Shown: positions 27,279 to 37,609, numbered from the stretch's first letter. The stretch is 64,000 bases of DNA from Pedobacter arcticus A12 (GCF_000302595.1 NZ_JH947127.1:248001-312000); one strand, 5' to 3'. Translations and numbers: made by a program. Notes: generated from the letters alone by a model not told the origin.

Positions 27279-29735
27279 ATGCTTTCAAAAAACCCTCAGT
27301 TAGAATTAGCTTCCGAATTTGTACAGTTTACAGACCGAAATATTTTTTTAACAGGTAAAGCAGGAACAGGAAAAACCACCTTTTTACATCAGCTTAAAAA
27401 AACCTGCCCAAAACGCATGGTTGTTGTGGCGCCAACAGGTGTTGCTGCAATTAATGCTGGTGGCAGTACCATACATTCTTTTTTTCAATTGCCTTTTGGG
27501 CCGTACGTTCCCGGTAACTCGGAAAAAGCGAACCAAAACCGCAGGATGAACCGAGAAAAAATCAACCTGATTAAAAGTTTGGATTTGTTGGTGATCGATG
27601 AGATTAGTATGGTTCGGGCCGATACTTTAGATAGTATTGACGATGTTTTAAGGCGTTACCGCGATAGAACAAAACCTTTTGGAGGTGTGCAGCTGTTGAT
27701 GATTGGCGATTTACACCAGCTTTCGCCAGTAGTAAAAGACGATGAATGGGCTTTGCTGAAAGCGCATTATGATAATATCTATTTTTTCAATAGTAATGCA
27801 CTAAAGCAAACTTTTCCCATCAATATCGAGCTGAAACATATTTATCGCCAGTCAGACGATACGTTTATTAAACTGTTAAATGCTGTAAGAGAAAACAAGA
27901 TTGATGCACCAACCTTAGAAAAACTCAATTCCCGTTACATCCCAAATTTTAACCCGCATGAGGATGAAGGTTACATCACTTTAAGTTCTCATAATTTTTC
28001 GGCAAATCAAATTAACGAAGGCAAACTAACTGGATTGAAAGGAAAGGAATACACCTTTAAAGCAGAGGTTTATGGCGATTTCCCAGAGTTTTCTTATCCA
28101 AACTCAGCTGAGCTAACTTTTAAAATTGGTGCGCAGGTGATGTTTGTTAAAAACGACATTTCAAGAGATAAGCTTTACTTCAACGGAAAAATAGGAAAAA
28201 TCACAAAAATAAAAGACGAAACCATTTACGTAAAATGCCCTGGAGATTATCAGGAAATCATAGTCAATAAAGCCGAATGGCAAAATTTTAAGTACGAGCT
28301 CAATGCTTCTACCAAAGAGATTGAAGAAAACATAATCGGGACGTTTCTGCAATATCCGCTAAAGTTAGCTTGGGCAATTACCATCCACAAAAGTCAGGGT
28401 TTAACTTTTGACAAAGCCATTATTGATGCCAATGCAGCTTTTGCCCACGGACAGGTTTACGTGGCTTTAAGCCGATGCAAAACCTTTGAAGGCTTGGTAT
28501 TGCACTCTCCGATCAGCTTCAATAGCGTAAAAACCGATGGTACAGTTTCCAATTTCACCAGAAATGCAGAAGAAAATGCACCCGACGAAAACCATTTGGT
28601 ACAATCCAAAATCATTTTTCAGCAAAATTTGTTGTTTGATTTATTTGATTTTAAAACCTTAAAAGGTGCATTATTCCAAATCAAAAAGCTATCGGAAGAA
28701 AACCACCAGACCATAACAGATGGTTTTTTAGACGAGATCAATAAAGTCCGAGAACTAGGCGATAACAAGATTTACGACGTTGCCGAAAAATTCAAAAGAC
28801 AGATTTACACGCAACTGCAAGATAATGGGCTGCCAGAAGAAAACGACGAGCTTCAAAACCGCATTAGAAAAGGCTGTACCTACTTTTTGGAAGTTTTGGA
28901 AAAGATAGAAAAACAGTTAAAGGCAACAGATTTTGATGCGGATAACAAATCGGTAAAAAAACACATTGAAGAAGCTTTAGAAACGTTGAACAAAGAACTT
29001 TTTGTTAAACAAAGTAGCTTAAAACTATGCAGCGAAGGCTTTAAAACACTTTCTTACTTAAAAACCAAAGCTAATGCGGAGATAGATTTTAGCAATTCCC
29101 GTAAAGTAGAGACTTCTGTTGTTACACCTAGAAAAACGGCAGCGCCAGCAGGCGTAAAACATGCACCACTTTTCCAAACCATCAAAAAATGGAGAGACGA
29201 TCTGGCTAACGACTATGGCGTACCAGTTTACCAGGTTCTACCACAGAAAGTACTGACAGATTTAGCCAATAAGCTTCCGTCAAACTATGAGGAACTGGAA
29301 AGTATCAAAGGCATCGGTAAAGTAAAAGTAAAACAATACGGAAACGAATTGTTGATTATGATTTCTGATTATTGCGAAGCTAACAATATAGAACAAGCCC
29401 CTATCAAGGGTTTAATTACCTCAAAAATCAGTAAAACCGACACCAAACGTCTCAGCCTTGATTTGTTTAAAGCGGGTAAATCTGTGGAAGATATCGCAAA
29501 AGAGCGAGGTTTTGTGGCTTCAACAATTGAAACACATTTAACCCATTATATAGAAAGTGGTGAAATTGCAGTTTCGGATTTCATTGCAAAGGAAAAGGTA
29601 GATAAAATCACTGATTACATCCATGAAACGAAGCCTATTTCCATCAACCAAACCAAAGAAGCAATGGGAAACGAGATTTCATACGGTGAAATTAGAGCAG
29701 TGATGAAGCATTTGGAGATATTACAATCGATTTAA
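27279..29735 (+). CDS. Pif1-like helicase with HRDC and helix-turn-helix tail
   Basis: An 818-residue superfamily 1 DNA helicase. Walker A is GKAGTGKTT (26-34), Walker B is LLVIDEISM (Asp106, Glu107), and motifs V/VI are WAITIHKSQGLTFDKA and YVALSRCKTFEGL near residues 370-405, so the motor is like Pif1/RecD2. Residues about 630-700 form an HRDC-like domain (VLPQKVLTDLANKLPSNYEEL, read in two blocks; IKGIGKVKVKQYG). The end (about 715-818) is a helix-turn-helix region like the RecQ C-terminus (SLDLFKAGKSVEDIAKERG). It probably unwinds structured DNA during replication or repair. Confidence 0.85.
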   Translation: MLSKNPQLELASEFVQFTDRNIFLTGKAGTGKTTFLHQLKKTCPKRMVVVAPTGVAAINAGGSTIHSFFQLPFGPYVPGNSEKANQNRRMNREKINLIKSLDLLVIDEISMVRADTLDSIDDVLRRYRDRTKPFGGVQLLMIGDLHQLSPVVKDDEWALLKAHYDNIYFFNSNALKQTFPINIELKHIYRQSDDTFIKLLNAVRENKIDAPTLEKLNSRYIPNFNPHEDEGYITLSSHNFSANQINEGKLTGLKGKEYTFKAEVYGDFPEFSYPNSAELTFKIGAQVMFVKNDISRDKLYFNGKIGKITKIKDETIYVKCPGDYQEIIVNKAEWQNFKYELNASTKEIEENIIGTFLQYPLKLAWAITIHKSQGLTFDKAIIDANAAFAHGQVYVALSRCKTFEGLVLHSPISFNSVKTDGTVSNFTRNAEENAPDENHLVQSKIIFQQNLLFDLFDFKTLKGALFQIKKLSEENHQTITDGFLDEINKVRELGDNKIYDVAEKFKRQIYTQLQDNGLPEENDELQNRIRKGCTYFLEVLEKIEKQLKATDFDADNKSVKKHIEEALETLNKELFVKQSSLKLCSEGFKTLSYLKTKANAEIDFSNSRKVETSVVTPRKTAAPAGVKHAPLFQTIKKWRDDLANDYGVPVYQVLPQKVLTDLANKLPSNYEELESIKGIGKVKVKQYGNELLIMISDYCEANNIEQAPIKGLITSKISKTDTKRLSLDLFKAGKSVEDIAKERGFVASTIETHLTHYIESGEIAVSDFIAKEKVDKITDYIHETKPISINQTKEAMGNEISYGEIRAVMKHLEILQSI

Positions 29736-29788
29736 AAGTCCTTATTCAACAGTAGAATCCTCGTTTATTCCAAGCGGTAAAAATGGTC

Positions 29789-29821
29789 AAAAAAAAGTCC
29801 CGCTAAGTAAATAGCGAGACT
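29789..29821 (-). terminator. Terminator of the 97-residue coiled-coil gene
   Basis: On the minus strand a 10-bp stem with one mismatch (AGTCTCGCTA with TAGCGGGACT) is followed by a run of seven T. It lies 24 bases after the stop codon of the minus-strand gene. Confidence 0.7.
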
Positions 29822-29844
29822 CTGTTTTCGATAGATAGATTAAT

Positions 29845-30138
29845 TTATTTAATGTTATCGATTGCTTCTTGAGCTCTTAATCCTTCGATGTTATTTTTCC
29901 CTTCGAACTTATCTTTTACTTCGTCAAAGTTTTCTAATACGGCAGCAATGGAATCTAATATCTCCGCTGCATTTTGATGCATATCTCCTAATTTACTTTC
30001 CAATTTTTTGTTGTTGAGCTCCATATTATCAACTTCAATTTTCCCAATTTTTTGGATAACTGCAGTTTGGCTGTGCTTTAAATCTTCCAGCTCCCTGCTT
30101 ATTTTCTCCATCAAATCAAACTGTTTTAACTTATCCAT
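29845..30138 (-). CDS. Small coiled-coil protein of unknown function
   Basis: A 97-residue, highly charged protein without signal peptide or membrane segment. Heptad-like spacing of hydrophobic residues (LMEKISRELEDLKHSQTAV, then IGKIEVDNMELNNKKLESKL in two blocks) predicts a long helix or coiled coil. I do not recognise a family. It has its own terminator and sits between convergent and parallel unrelated genes. Confidence 0.65.
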   Translation of the reverse strand: MDKLKQFDLMEKISRELEDLKHSQTAVIQKIGKIEVDNMELNNKKLESKLGDMHQNAAEILDSIAAVLENFDEVKDKFEGKNNIEGLRAQEAIDNIK

Positions 30139-30195
30139 AATATCAAATTTTGGTTTATATTTATTGATATAACCAGTAATGATGCCAAATTTTAT

Positions 30196-30654
30196 TTAAG
30201 GTTTAAATCTTGTAAAAGCAAGGGTTTGACATAAAAATTCAAACTTCCAGTAGCCTTTAACTTCAAGTTGGTTTTCTTTATTAAAATAAACCACAGAACT
30301 CCAATGCCTTCCGCTGCTAGCATCATAAATTCTTCCTTTCTCCCACCTGTGCTTATCAGAATTATAGAGTAAACCTTCCAATACATCCATACCCAAAATA
30401 AGCTGATCCCTCAATCCTTTATTAGGATTATGGATATCGGTTCTTGTCCGCATTGGCCTACTGAGATCATCGGTGTCTTTAAACCACAACACTTTTGCCT
30501 GAAACTGATTGGAAACTTTATAAACTTCAATAATTACATTCTTTTTTGTAGAGATCCATTTGCCTAAAATATCATTCTGAGACTGTAGACAGATGCCTTT
30601 TAAAGGCAATAACATTAAAAGGAAAGCAACAAAAAGCTTATAAGGTATCTGCAT
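30196..30654 (-). CDS. DUF2147 family secreted protein
   Basis: A 152-residue protein with a signal peptide of about 22 residues (LFVAFLLMLLPLKGIC). The DUF2147 pattern is present: ILGKWISTKKNVIIEVYK near the start, then WEKGRIYDASSGRHWSS, LEVKGYWKFEF and a final FTRFKP. Members are small periplasmic beta-barrel-like proteins of unknown function, common in Bacteroidota. It is divergent from csaA, with only 54 bases between the two starts. Confidence 0.8.
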   Translation of the reverse strand: MQIPYKLFVAFLLMLLPLKGICLQSQNDILGKWISTKKNVIIEVYKVSNQFQAKVLWFKDTDDLSRPMRTRTDIHNPNKGLRDQLILGMDVLEGLLYNSDKHRWEKGRIYDASSGRHWSSVVYFNKENQLEVKGYWKFEFLCQTLAFTRFKP

Positions 30655-30708
30655 AAAATTGATTTGCTTAAAGAAAGCAATTATAATGCTAATTATTACT
30701 TTAGCAGG

Positions 30709-31038
30709 ATGAATATTTTTAGCGCATTTGAAAGTTTAGATATAAGAGTGGGAACAATTATTAAAGCAGTCGTTTTTAAGGAGGTAAAAAAACCAGCGTA
30801 CAAAATTTGGATAGATTTCGGCGAACTTGGTATTAAAAAAACATCCGCCCAGATTACCGTACTTTACCTGCCGGAACAACTAGTTGGCAAACAAGTTACA
30901 GCTATTGTAAATTTTGAGCCGAAACAGATTGCCAATTTCATGAGCGAGTGTTTGATTTTAGGTGCTGTTGGTGAAGGTAATTCTGTAACTTTGTTAACAA
31001 CGGATAAGGTGGTTGAGAATGGGGTTAGGGTTGGGTAA
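30709..31038 (+). CDS. csaA: tRNA-binding protein CsaA
   Basis: A 109-residue single-domain OB-fold protein from the ATG at 30709; an upstream ATG at 30664 would add 15 atypical residues. Family motifs are FESLDIRVGTIIKAVVF at the start, KKTSAQITVLY, VTAIVNFEPKQIANFMSE and a C-terminal LGAVGEGNSVTLLTTD. CsaA is a homodimer that binds tRNA and has chaperone-like activity linked to protein export. The 54-base gap to the divergent DUF2147 gene must hold both promoters. Confidence 0.93.
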   Translation: MNIFSAFESLDIRVGTIIKAVVFKEVKKPAYKIWIDFGELGIKKTSAQITVLYLPEQLVGKQVTAIVNFEPKQIANFMSECLILGAVGEGNSVTLLTTDKVVENGVRVG

Positions 31039-31246
31039 GGGTACGATTAAATCCCTTTCGTCAATTTACCCGTATATATCGATTACTAATTAATTCCTTG
31101 AGAGCTGTTGTTGCTATAATCTCGATCCTTTTAAGTATAGCAAATCGTTAAGTGGTGCATTTCCCATTTTTGCTAAGTATATTTGAACTTGTATCAGAGT
31201 CGATAATCCCATTCACAAAAGGAGAACTCGAGCATAATAAATTTTT

Positions 31247-34200
31247 ATGAAAAAACACCTTTTACTTCTAGTGATTTTCTTTTCGTTGATTTGGTCAAAA
31301 TCTTATGCTCAAACGTATGGTAACGAATGGATTAACGCTAGTCAGAAATATCTAAAGATAAAAGTAAGCGAAGAAGGTATATATAAAATAACTCTTAGTG
31401 ATATAAATGCTGGCGCATTCCAAACTGGCCAGCTAAACCCATCTAAATTACAAATATTTAATAAAGGTGTTGAGGTACCGCTTTATATTACGGGAACAGC
31501 TGACGGTAGTTTCGATAACGGTGATTTAATTTACTTTTACGGAAATAAAAATAATGCCTCGCTCGATAAAGTTTTATATCAAAACCCTGCAGATCTCCCA
31601 AATTCTGAAGTAAGCTTATTTGAGAATGACAACTACTACTTTTTAACTTACTCAACAGCCAACGACGGCCTAAGGTATATTGTTAATAATCAAGTTAACA
31701 CTAGCCTTACACCAGAGAGTTTTGTTGTTGTTAACGAACGTATCAATCTGTCCAACAGCTATTATCCGGGAGAATATATTTTAGACGCTATGTCTCTATC
31801 TGAATATACTGAAGGCGAGGGATATTTAGGAAGTACCTTTGGTAAGGGAGAGAATCAAAATTATCAACTAAACACATTAGGTTTTCTGAACACACCTTCA
31901 TTCCAACCTACGATTTCCTTTTACGTTGCTGGGCGATCGAATGCTTCATCGACAAACAGTCAAAGTAAAAATCACCATTTAAGAATCTCTACGGGTGGCA
32001 GTCCCCTTTTTGACTCTCTATATAGAGGTTATACAACAATTAGAAAAACCGTTCCACTAACAGTAGGTTCTGCAACAACAGCTATTTCTGTTTCGTCGGT
32101 AGACGATTTGGGCGCTGTTACGGATTTCCAGGCACTTGGTTACATTCAACTCAATTATAGTAGAAACTTGGACTTGAACAGTCTAAAAAACCTAACTTTT
32201 AACGTCTCTGGCTCAAAAGAAAGCAATTTATTAAACTTTACCAATTCGGGTCTTACTACAGCTTTTATTGTGGAGAAAAACGGAACAAATATTTATTTCG
32301 CCAATTCAACAACAGCCTCCCTCCAATTTTCACTAAAAAACACCAATACAACAACGAATTACTATCTGGCTGATTTATCGCTTTCAAAACCAGTTACTAC
32401 AATTAACGTCAGTTTCAAAAACACCAATCCAGCTTCGTCGAAAAGCTATCTAATGATCTCTCACACTTCTTTGAGTGATGGAGCCTTAGCTTATAAACAG
32501 TATAATGAGAGTATAGGAATGCCTACCGCTTTAGAATACACAGAAGACTTATATAATGAGTTTTACTATGGTTTTCATCACCCAATGGCTTTAAGAAACT
32601 ATTGTAACTACATGATAGAAAAAGGGAGTACAAAGCCCGAGTATCTTTTGTTGTTGGGTAAAGGATATGAGAATTCAAGAGACTATCTTGGTAGTGATTT
32701 GGTGCCGACAATGGGGTTTCCTGGCAGTGATAATATGCTAACCGCTGGATTAAACGGGAGTAAACTGGAACCGGGGTTAGCAACTGGTAGAGTGCCCGCA
32801 GAAAATAATGCGGATATATACAATTACCTAAATAAGATAAAAGCATATAACACCTTGGGCGATGATTTATGGAGAAAACGAATGCTTTTTATCTCGGGTG
32901 GAAGAACACTCTCTGAAAATTCCAGCTTCCAATCTTATCAGAACTCCCTTGCGGAAGTAGCAAAAAAAGAGTTCTATGGAGCTAACCCGCTATACGTAAA
33001 AAAAAATGTTAACGTTCCGGTAACAGAAAGCTTTACGGATGTAATTGTTAAGGAAACCCAGCAAGGATTAGGACTTATTTCTTTTTTAGGCCATGGAAGT
33101 ACAATAACCACAGAAATACTTATGGGAGAACCCGCTACTTTAGGAAATAAAGAGAAACCTACAATATATTTAGTAAACGGATGCAGTACGGGAAATGTTT
33201 TTTCAAACGTAAAATCTTTAGGAGAAAGATTCTTACTTCAGGAAGATTTTGGAGCGGTGGGATGGATAGGGACCTCAAGCGAAGGTGTTGCGTCATATTT
33301 AAATAGTGCTTCACTTAAATTCTACCAAAGTTGGTTTGTTAAGAACTACGGGATATCAGTATCAAAAGGGATAAAAATTGGTTTAGGCACTTTTCAATCA
33401 GCCAATGATAAACTAAATTTAGCACATACAAGACAATATATATTTTTAGGCGATCCATATTTAAAGTTTCTCACTCCTGATAAACCGGACTACTCAATAT
33501 CTAATAGTGAAATTTTTCCCGCAGTCTCAAATCAAAACTCAACTAATCCTACTTTACAAATTAATGCTATAATCTCTAATAAGGGTAAAGCAGTAATCGA
33601 CAGTTTAGAAATACAGGTGAGCAGGACACTACCTAACAATTCCGTAATTAATTTACCAATATTCAAAATAAAACCAGTTTTTAATTCAGATACTTTAGCC
33701 CTGAGTTTAGATAATAATTTAGCAGGACTTTCAGGAAATAATAAGATTTCCATTAAACTCAATCCTAGAGGCACAATCGGAGAGAACGCAAATACCAATA
33801 ATGATGCTACTTTAGAAATATTTCTACCCGGGAATAGTATTAACTTAATCTATCCTTTAAAAAACTCAATTCTAAATACAACACGAGTAGAACTTAAGGC
33901 ACAACCCGATGATTTATTTACCCTAAATGCAGAATATTTATTTGAGATTGACACTTCACCTAATTTCGACTCTAATTTCAAAAAAACATCTCCAATAATT
34001 AAAGCAGACTTGTTTCCTACTTGGAGCCCCGATGTTTTGTTAGAGAATGGAAAACTTTACTACTGGAGAGCCCGATTAAATTTACCAATTGATAAAGGAG
34101 GCCAATGGGCTGAAAGTTCGTTTACGTACGTTCAAGACAGTAATGACGGATTTATGGTTTCATCGTATAATCAGTTAAAGGAATTTGACTCGCAAAACAT

Positions 34201-36133
34201 TGTAAAAAGTAACGATTACCTCGAATTTGTCCCCGACGTGTTTTCAACTACCATACAAACCCGGGGAGATGATGCCTCGACTTTGGAAGAAAAGCGATAT
34301 CGATACGGAGGGATTGGTTTAGGCTATTTTAGTGAAGGCTTTGAGGGAATTACTTTAGTCGCTTATGACCCTGTAGTATGGGGTAAACGATTTAGCTACC
34401 CAAGTCCTTTCAATGTTGCTAACAGCACTGGGCCTATCATTGGTTATACGGGTCAATATTATTGGAATACAAATAATGCTGTTGAATTAGATTCTCTATT
34501 GAGTTACTTAAAACAAGTACCTTTGGGTTCAAATGTTGTATGTTACAATGGGTACAATATATCTTTCAAAGAATTACCTTTAAATATAAAAAATGAGTTA
34601 AGAAATTTAGGACTCGTTAAATTTGAAAATCTAGAAAGAGGTGAACCTTACATGTTTTGGGCTGTTAAAGGAGGAGCTCCTGGAACGGCTATTGAAGTCA
34701 CTGCAGATTATTCATCAAGTATTCCACCTAGGCAACAGATTATTAAGAAAGCCGTGGATCTACAATACAAGGCGTCTAGCGGGTCAATAGAAAGCACAAA
34801 AATAGGTCCTGCTATAATTTGGAATAGTTTAGAAAGTTTATTTGATGAACGACCTTCTGACAACCTAAAATACAGTGTAATAGGGATTGATAATAAAAAT
34901 CAAGAATCTGTCCTTTTAAATAATTTCACCACAAACAATCAAAATCTATCTAGCATTAATGCAACTAATTACCCGTATATTAAAATTAAAATCTCATTTG
35001 AGAATTCTTTATTGCGAACTATACCATTAATAAACCAGCTAAAAGTTTTTTTCCAACCAGTCCCAGAACTTTCTTTTAATCCGCAATTAAAAAACGAATT
35101 TTACAAAGATGAAATACAAGAAGGCGATTCTTTAAAAATAAATTACGGATTAAGTAACCTATCAAAATATCAGACAGATTCAATAGGTATTTACTATCAA
35201 ATAGTTAACAACAATAAACCTGGGGAGTTAAAACTTGTCCGTAAAATAGGTGGTTTAAAGCCTTTTGAAAATACTACCGTAAGTCTTTCACAATTCACCA
35301 ATAATTTGGGTGGAGAAAATATCATTCGATTGACAAGTGGTTATGAAAAAGTTAATGATGCTTTCCAGTTTAATAATTTTATTTCTAAAAGATTTACGGT
35401 CTTACGAGATGAAAAAGAGCCAGTACTGAATGTTTTGTTTGATGGTAGAAGCATCATAAATGGTGAGACCGTAAGCTCATCGCCATTGATTTCTATTACT
35501 GCAACCGATGAAAACCAATTCCTTTTAATGAAAGACACGAGTAAGATTGATGTTTATTTAAAAGGCTCGAAAGAATCCGAATTCAAAAAAATCAGCTATT
35601 CATCAAATGTTCTAACTGTAAAAGAAAATGCTTCGCCGCAATCAAATAAATACGTTCTAGATTTTACCCCTAAAAACCTTGCTGACGACATTTATACTTT
35701 GAAAATTAAGTATCGTGACAATAGTGGAAATGGAAATAGTAAACCAGACTTTCTGGTGGATTTTAACATTATAAATGAGTCTGCAATAAGCAATTTTTAC
35801 CCTTACCCCAACCCCGTAGTAAGTTCAATGAATTTTGTTTTCACTATTACTGGCAATAAAATACCAGATAAGATAAACATACAAATATTTACAGCAAGCG
35901 GGAAAGTAGTGAGGGAAATAAACAGAACCGAACTTGGAAATTTAAGGATTGGGAACAATAAAACAGACTTTACATGGGACGGCACAGACATGTATGGTGA
36001 CAGACTTGCAAATGGAGTGTATTTTTATAAGGTTACGGTGGGAGATAATGAAGATAAAACTTACAAAAAAATACAAGCCACGAACTCTAAACTTTTTAAA
36101 AATAACATTGGTAAAATTTATCTACTAAGATAG
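31247..36133 (+). CDS. Large C25 (gingipain/PorU-like) cysteine peptidase with type IX sorting-like C-terminus
   Basis: A 1628-residue secreted protein with a signal peptide of 21 residues (SYAQ|TYGN). A PorU-type N-terminal domain (YLKIKVSEEGIYKITLSDI) is followed at about 430-745 by a C25 caspase-like peptidase domain. Both catalytic residues are present: His616 in FLGHGST and Cys646 in VNGCSTGNVF. Long immunoglobulin-like repeats follow, and the end is a FlgD-like type IX sorting domain (YPYPNPVVSSMNF, GTDMYGDRLANGVYFYKVTV, read separately). PorU is the sortase of type IX secretion and is about 1100-1300 residues, so this longer form may be a PorU paralogue or a surface protease. Two membrane protein genes follow at 62 and 7 bases. 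Confidence 0.85.
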   Translation: MKKHLLLLVIFFSLIWSKSYAQTYGNEWINASQKYLKIKVSEEGIYKITLSDINAGAFQTGQLNPSKLQIFNKGVEVPLYITGTADGSFDNGDLIYFYGNKNNASLDKVLYQNPADLPNSEVSLFENDNYYFLTYSTANDGLRYIVNNQVNTSLTPESFVVVNERINLSNSYYPGEYILDAMSLSEYTEGEGYLGSTFGKGENQNYQLNTLGFLNTPSFQPTISFYVAGRSNASSTNSQSKNHHLRISTGGSPLFDSLYRGYTTIRKTVPLTVGSATTAISVSSVDDLGAVTDFQALGYIQLNYSRNLDLNSLKNLTFNVSGSKESNLLNFTNSGLTTAFIVEKNGTNIYFANSTTASLQFSLKNTNTTTNYYLADLSLSKPVTTINVSFKNTNPASSKSYLMISHTSLSDGALAYKQYNESIGMPTALEYTEDLYNEFYYGFHHPMALRNYCNYMIEKGSTKPEYLLLLGKGYENSRDYLGSDLVPTMGFPGSDNMLTAGLNGSKLEPGLATGRVPAENNADIYNYLNKIKAYNTLGDDLWRKRMLFISGGRTLSENSSFQSYQNSLAEVAKKEFYGANPLYVKKNVNVPVTESFTDVIVKETQQGLGLISFLGHGSTITTEILMGEPATLGNKEKPTIYLVNGCSTGNVFSNVKSLGERFLLQEDFGAVGWIGTSSEGVASYLNSASLKFYQSWFVKNYGISVSKGIKIGLGTFQSANDKLNLAHTRQYIFLGDPYLKFLTPDKPDYSISNSEIFPAVSNQNSTNPTLQINAIISNKGKAVIDSLEIQVSRTLPNNSVINLPIFKIKPVFNSDTLALSLDNNLAGLSGNNKISIKLNPRGTIGENANTNNDATLEIFLPGNSINLIYPLKNSILNTTRVELKAQPDDLFTLNAEYLFEIDTSPNFDSNFKKTSPIIKADLFPTWSPDVLLENGKLYYWRARLNLPIDKGGQWAESSFTYVQDSNDGFMVSSYNQLKEFDSQNIVKSNDYLEFVPDVFSTTIQTRGDDASTLEEKRYRYGGIGLGYFSEGFEGITLVAYDPVVWGKRFSYPSPFNVANSTGPIIGYTGQYYWNTNNAVELDSLLSYLKQVPLGSNVVCYNGYNISFKELPLNIKNELRNLGLVKFENLERGEPYMFWAVKGGAPGTAIEVTADYSSSIPPRQQIIKKAVDLQYKASSGSIESTKIGPAIIWNSLESLFDERPSDNLKYSVIGIDNKNQESVLLNNFTTNNQNLSSINATNYPYIKIKISFENSLLRTIPLINQLKVFFQPVPELSFNPQLKNEFYKDEIQEGDSLKINYGLSNLSKYQTDSIGIYYQIVNNNKPGELKLVRKIGGLKPFENTTVSLSQFTNNLGGENIIRLTSGYEKVNDAFQFNNFISKRFTVLRDEKEPVLNVLFDGRSIINGETVSSSPLISITATDENQFLLMKDTSKIDVYLKGSKESEFKKISYSSNVLTVKENASPQSNKYVLDFTPKNLADDIYTLKIKYRDNSGNGNSKPDFLVDFNIINESAISNFYPYPNPVVSSMNFVFTITGNKIPDKINIQIFTASGKVVREINRTELGNLRIGNNKTDFTWDGTDMYGDRLANGVYFYKVTVGDNEDKTYKKIQATNSKLFKNNIGKIYLLR

Positions 36134-36195
36134 TAAGCTCTATATAGTCAAAATCTCATAATTTCTTTAACAAAAGAAATTCAATTTATAACAGT

Positions 36196-36729
36196 ATGTA
36201 TTTTTTAGAAAAGGTAAAGAAGAAAAACAGAAAGTTATATTGGCTATTTATAACTATAATATGCGTTACTTTTCTAGTAAATATCGCAAAATTGGAAACA
36301 ACTCCATTTTACGTTTGGAGAATGTATGCTAAACCGCAACAAATACGCAAAGAGAATATTTTTTATACCCTCACATACAACCACAACAAATTATTTAATA
36401 AAAAATATTTTTGGAACACCAATCAAAAGCTTATGCTGACTTATACTATACCAAAATTTGTTGAGTGCAGAAATAACGGTGGCTATACGTTACAGCAAAA
36501 GAAAACCCAAAAATCTTTGGAGAGCAAACCGTATAAGAAATTCTTTTTAAAAACACCAATTTATCAGAAAGCAGACTTAAATAAATTTCCAGACTGGCTG
36601 GTAAGCTATGTATCTGAGGTAGAGAACAGAAAGATAACCGACCTAAAAATCTTTAAAATAACTTCAACGTACGAAAATGGCAATTATGCTGTTAAGGATA
36701 AGCAGTTGATTCTCTCATACAAAAACTAA
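36196..36729 (+). CDS. Membrane-anchored protein of unknown function (177 aa)
   Basis: It has one hydrophobic segment at about 14-33 (LYWLFITIICVTFLVNIAKL) after a very basic start (KVKKKNRK), so it is anchored in the inner membrane with the rest probably in the periplasm. The soluble part is basic and aromatic (TTPFYVWRMYAKPQQIRKEN). I recognise no domain. It lies between the C25 peptidase gene and the multi-span membrane gene on the same strand, only seven bases before the latter, so the three probably form an operon. Confidence 0.7.
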   Translation: MYFLEKVKKKNRKLYWLFITIICVTFLVNIAKLETTPFYVWRMYAKPQQIRKENIFYTLTYNHNKLFNKKYFWNTNQKLMLTYTIPKFVECRNNGGYTLQQKKTQKSLESKPYKKFFLKTPIYQKADLNKFPDWLVSYVSEVENRKITDLKIFKITSTYENGNYAVKDKQLILSYKN

Positions 36730-36736
36730 GGCTCTG

Positions 36737-37609
36737 ATGATAATCAATAATATCAGTTTGTTTCGACGGCTAATAACAAGAATTATTGTAGTTATTATTT
36801 TATTTGATTTATGTTGGCGAGGCTATTCCTATATTTTACCAAACCAACTACAAGCACCGGTTATACACAATTATAGTTATGACCCACTATACTGGATGTT
36901 TCAATACTTCGATATTAACGAGATACTAATCTCAAGTTATTGGGGCGCTAACATTTTAACTATTTTATTATTTATAACAGCTTTAATAGTTTTTGCAAAA
37001 CCAGACAAGACCTTATACAAGGTGCTATTTACCTTGGTTCTAATTAGCTATACCGTATTATTAAACATTAATATTAGTCATTCCGTTCATGTCTTTTCAG
37101 GGATAATTTTAATAACTTTTGCACTATGGCCAAGTACCAATGAAAACTTTAAAATAACTTGGGAATTTTTACGCTATTATATTTGCTGGCTCTATTTTTC
37201 GGCATTTCTTTGGAAAATTATTCACTTAGGCTTTTTTCAGGCTGAGTACGGTTATGAAGCATTTACTGATAATCTTTCGTGGTATATATATCAAAATCCC
37301 GAAGATTTATTAACCAAATTGTACTTATATTTAGTTAAACATAAGCTAATACTTAACATTGGAGCGAAAGTGATTATCTTGCTAGAAGGGGCTTTTATAA
37401 TAGGCTTTTTTACAAAAAAAATGGACCACTACTTGGTTCTATCGTTGCTTATTATTCATATATCAACGTTTATCTTTGTTGATGTGATGTTTTTTGAGTT
37501 GTTTATATTGGTAATACCTTTTATCACTTTAAACACTTGGGCAAAAATTGACAAATTAAAAGACGCTATTTTTTATTCTTTTAAAAAGTCAAAATCGATT
37601 AAAATATAA
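36737..37609 (+). CDS. Multi-span membrane protein, HTTM/DoxX-like
   Basis: A 290-residue protein with about seven hydrophobic helices and a basic C-terminus (KKSKSIKI). Blocks such as WEFLRYYICWLYFSAFLWKI and a late FVDVMFFELFILVIPFI recall HTTM (vitamin K-dependent carboxylase-like) or DoxX-like membrane proteins, but no diagnostic motif can be confirmed by eye. It starts seven bases after the 177-residue membrane protein, downstream of the C25 peptidase. A shared job in secretion or surface protein maturation is an inference from position. Confidence 0.65.
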   Translation: MIINNISLFRRLITRIIVVIILFDLCWRGYSYILPNQLQAPVIHNYSYDPLYWMFQYFDINEILISSYWGANILTILLFITALIVFAKPDKTLYKVLFTLVLISYTVLLNINISHSVHVFSGIILITFALWPSTNENFKITWEFLRYYICWLYFSAFLWKIIHLGFFQAEYGYEAFTDNLSWYIYQNPEDLLTKLYLYLVKHKLILNIGAKVIILLEGAFIIGFFTKKMDHYLVLSLLIIHISTFIFVDVMFFELFILVIPFITLNTWAKIDKLKDAIFYSFKKSKSIKI

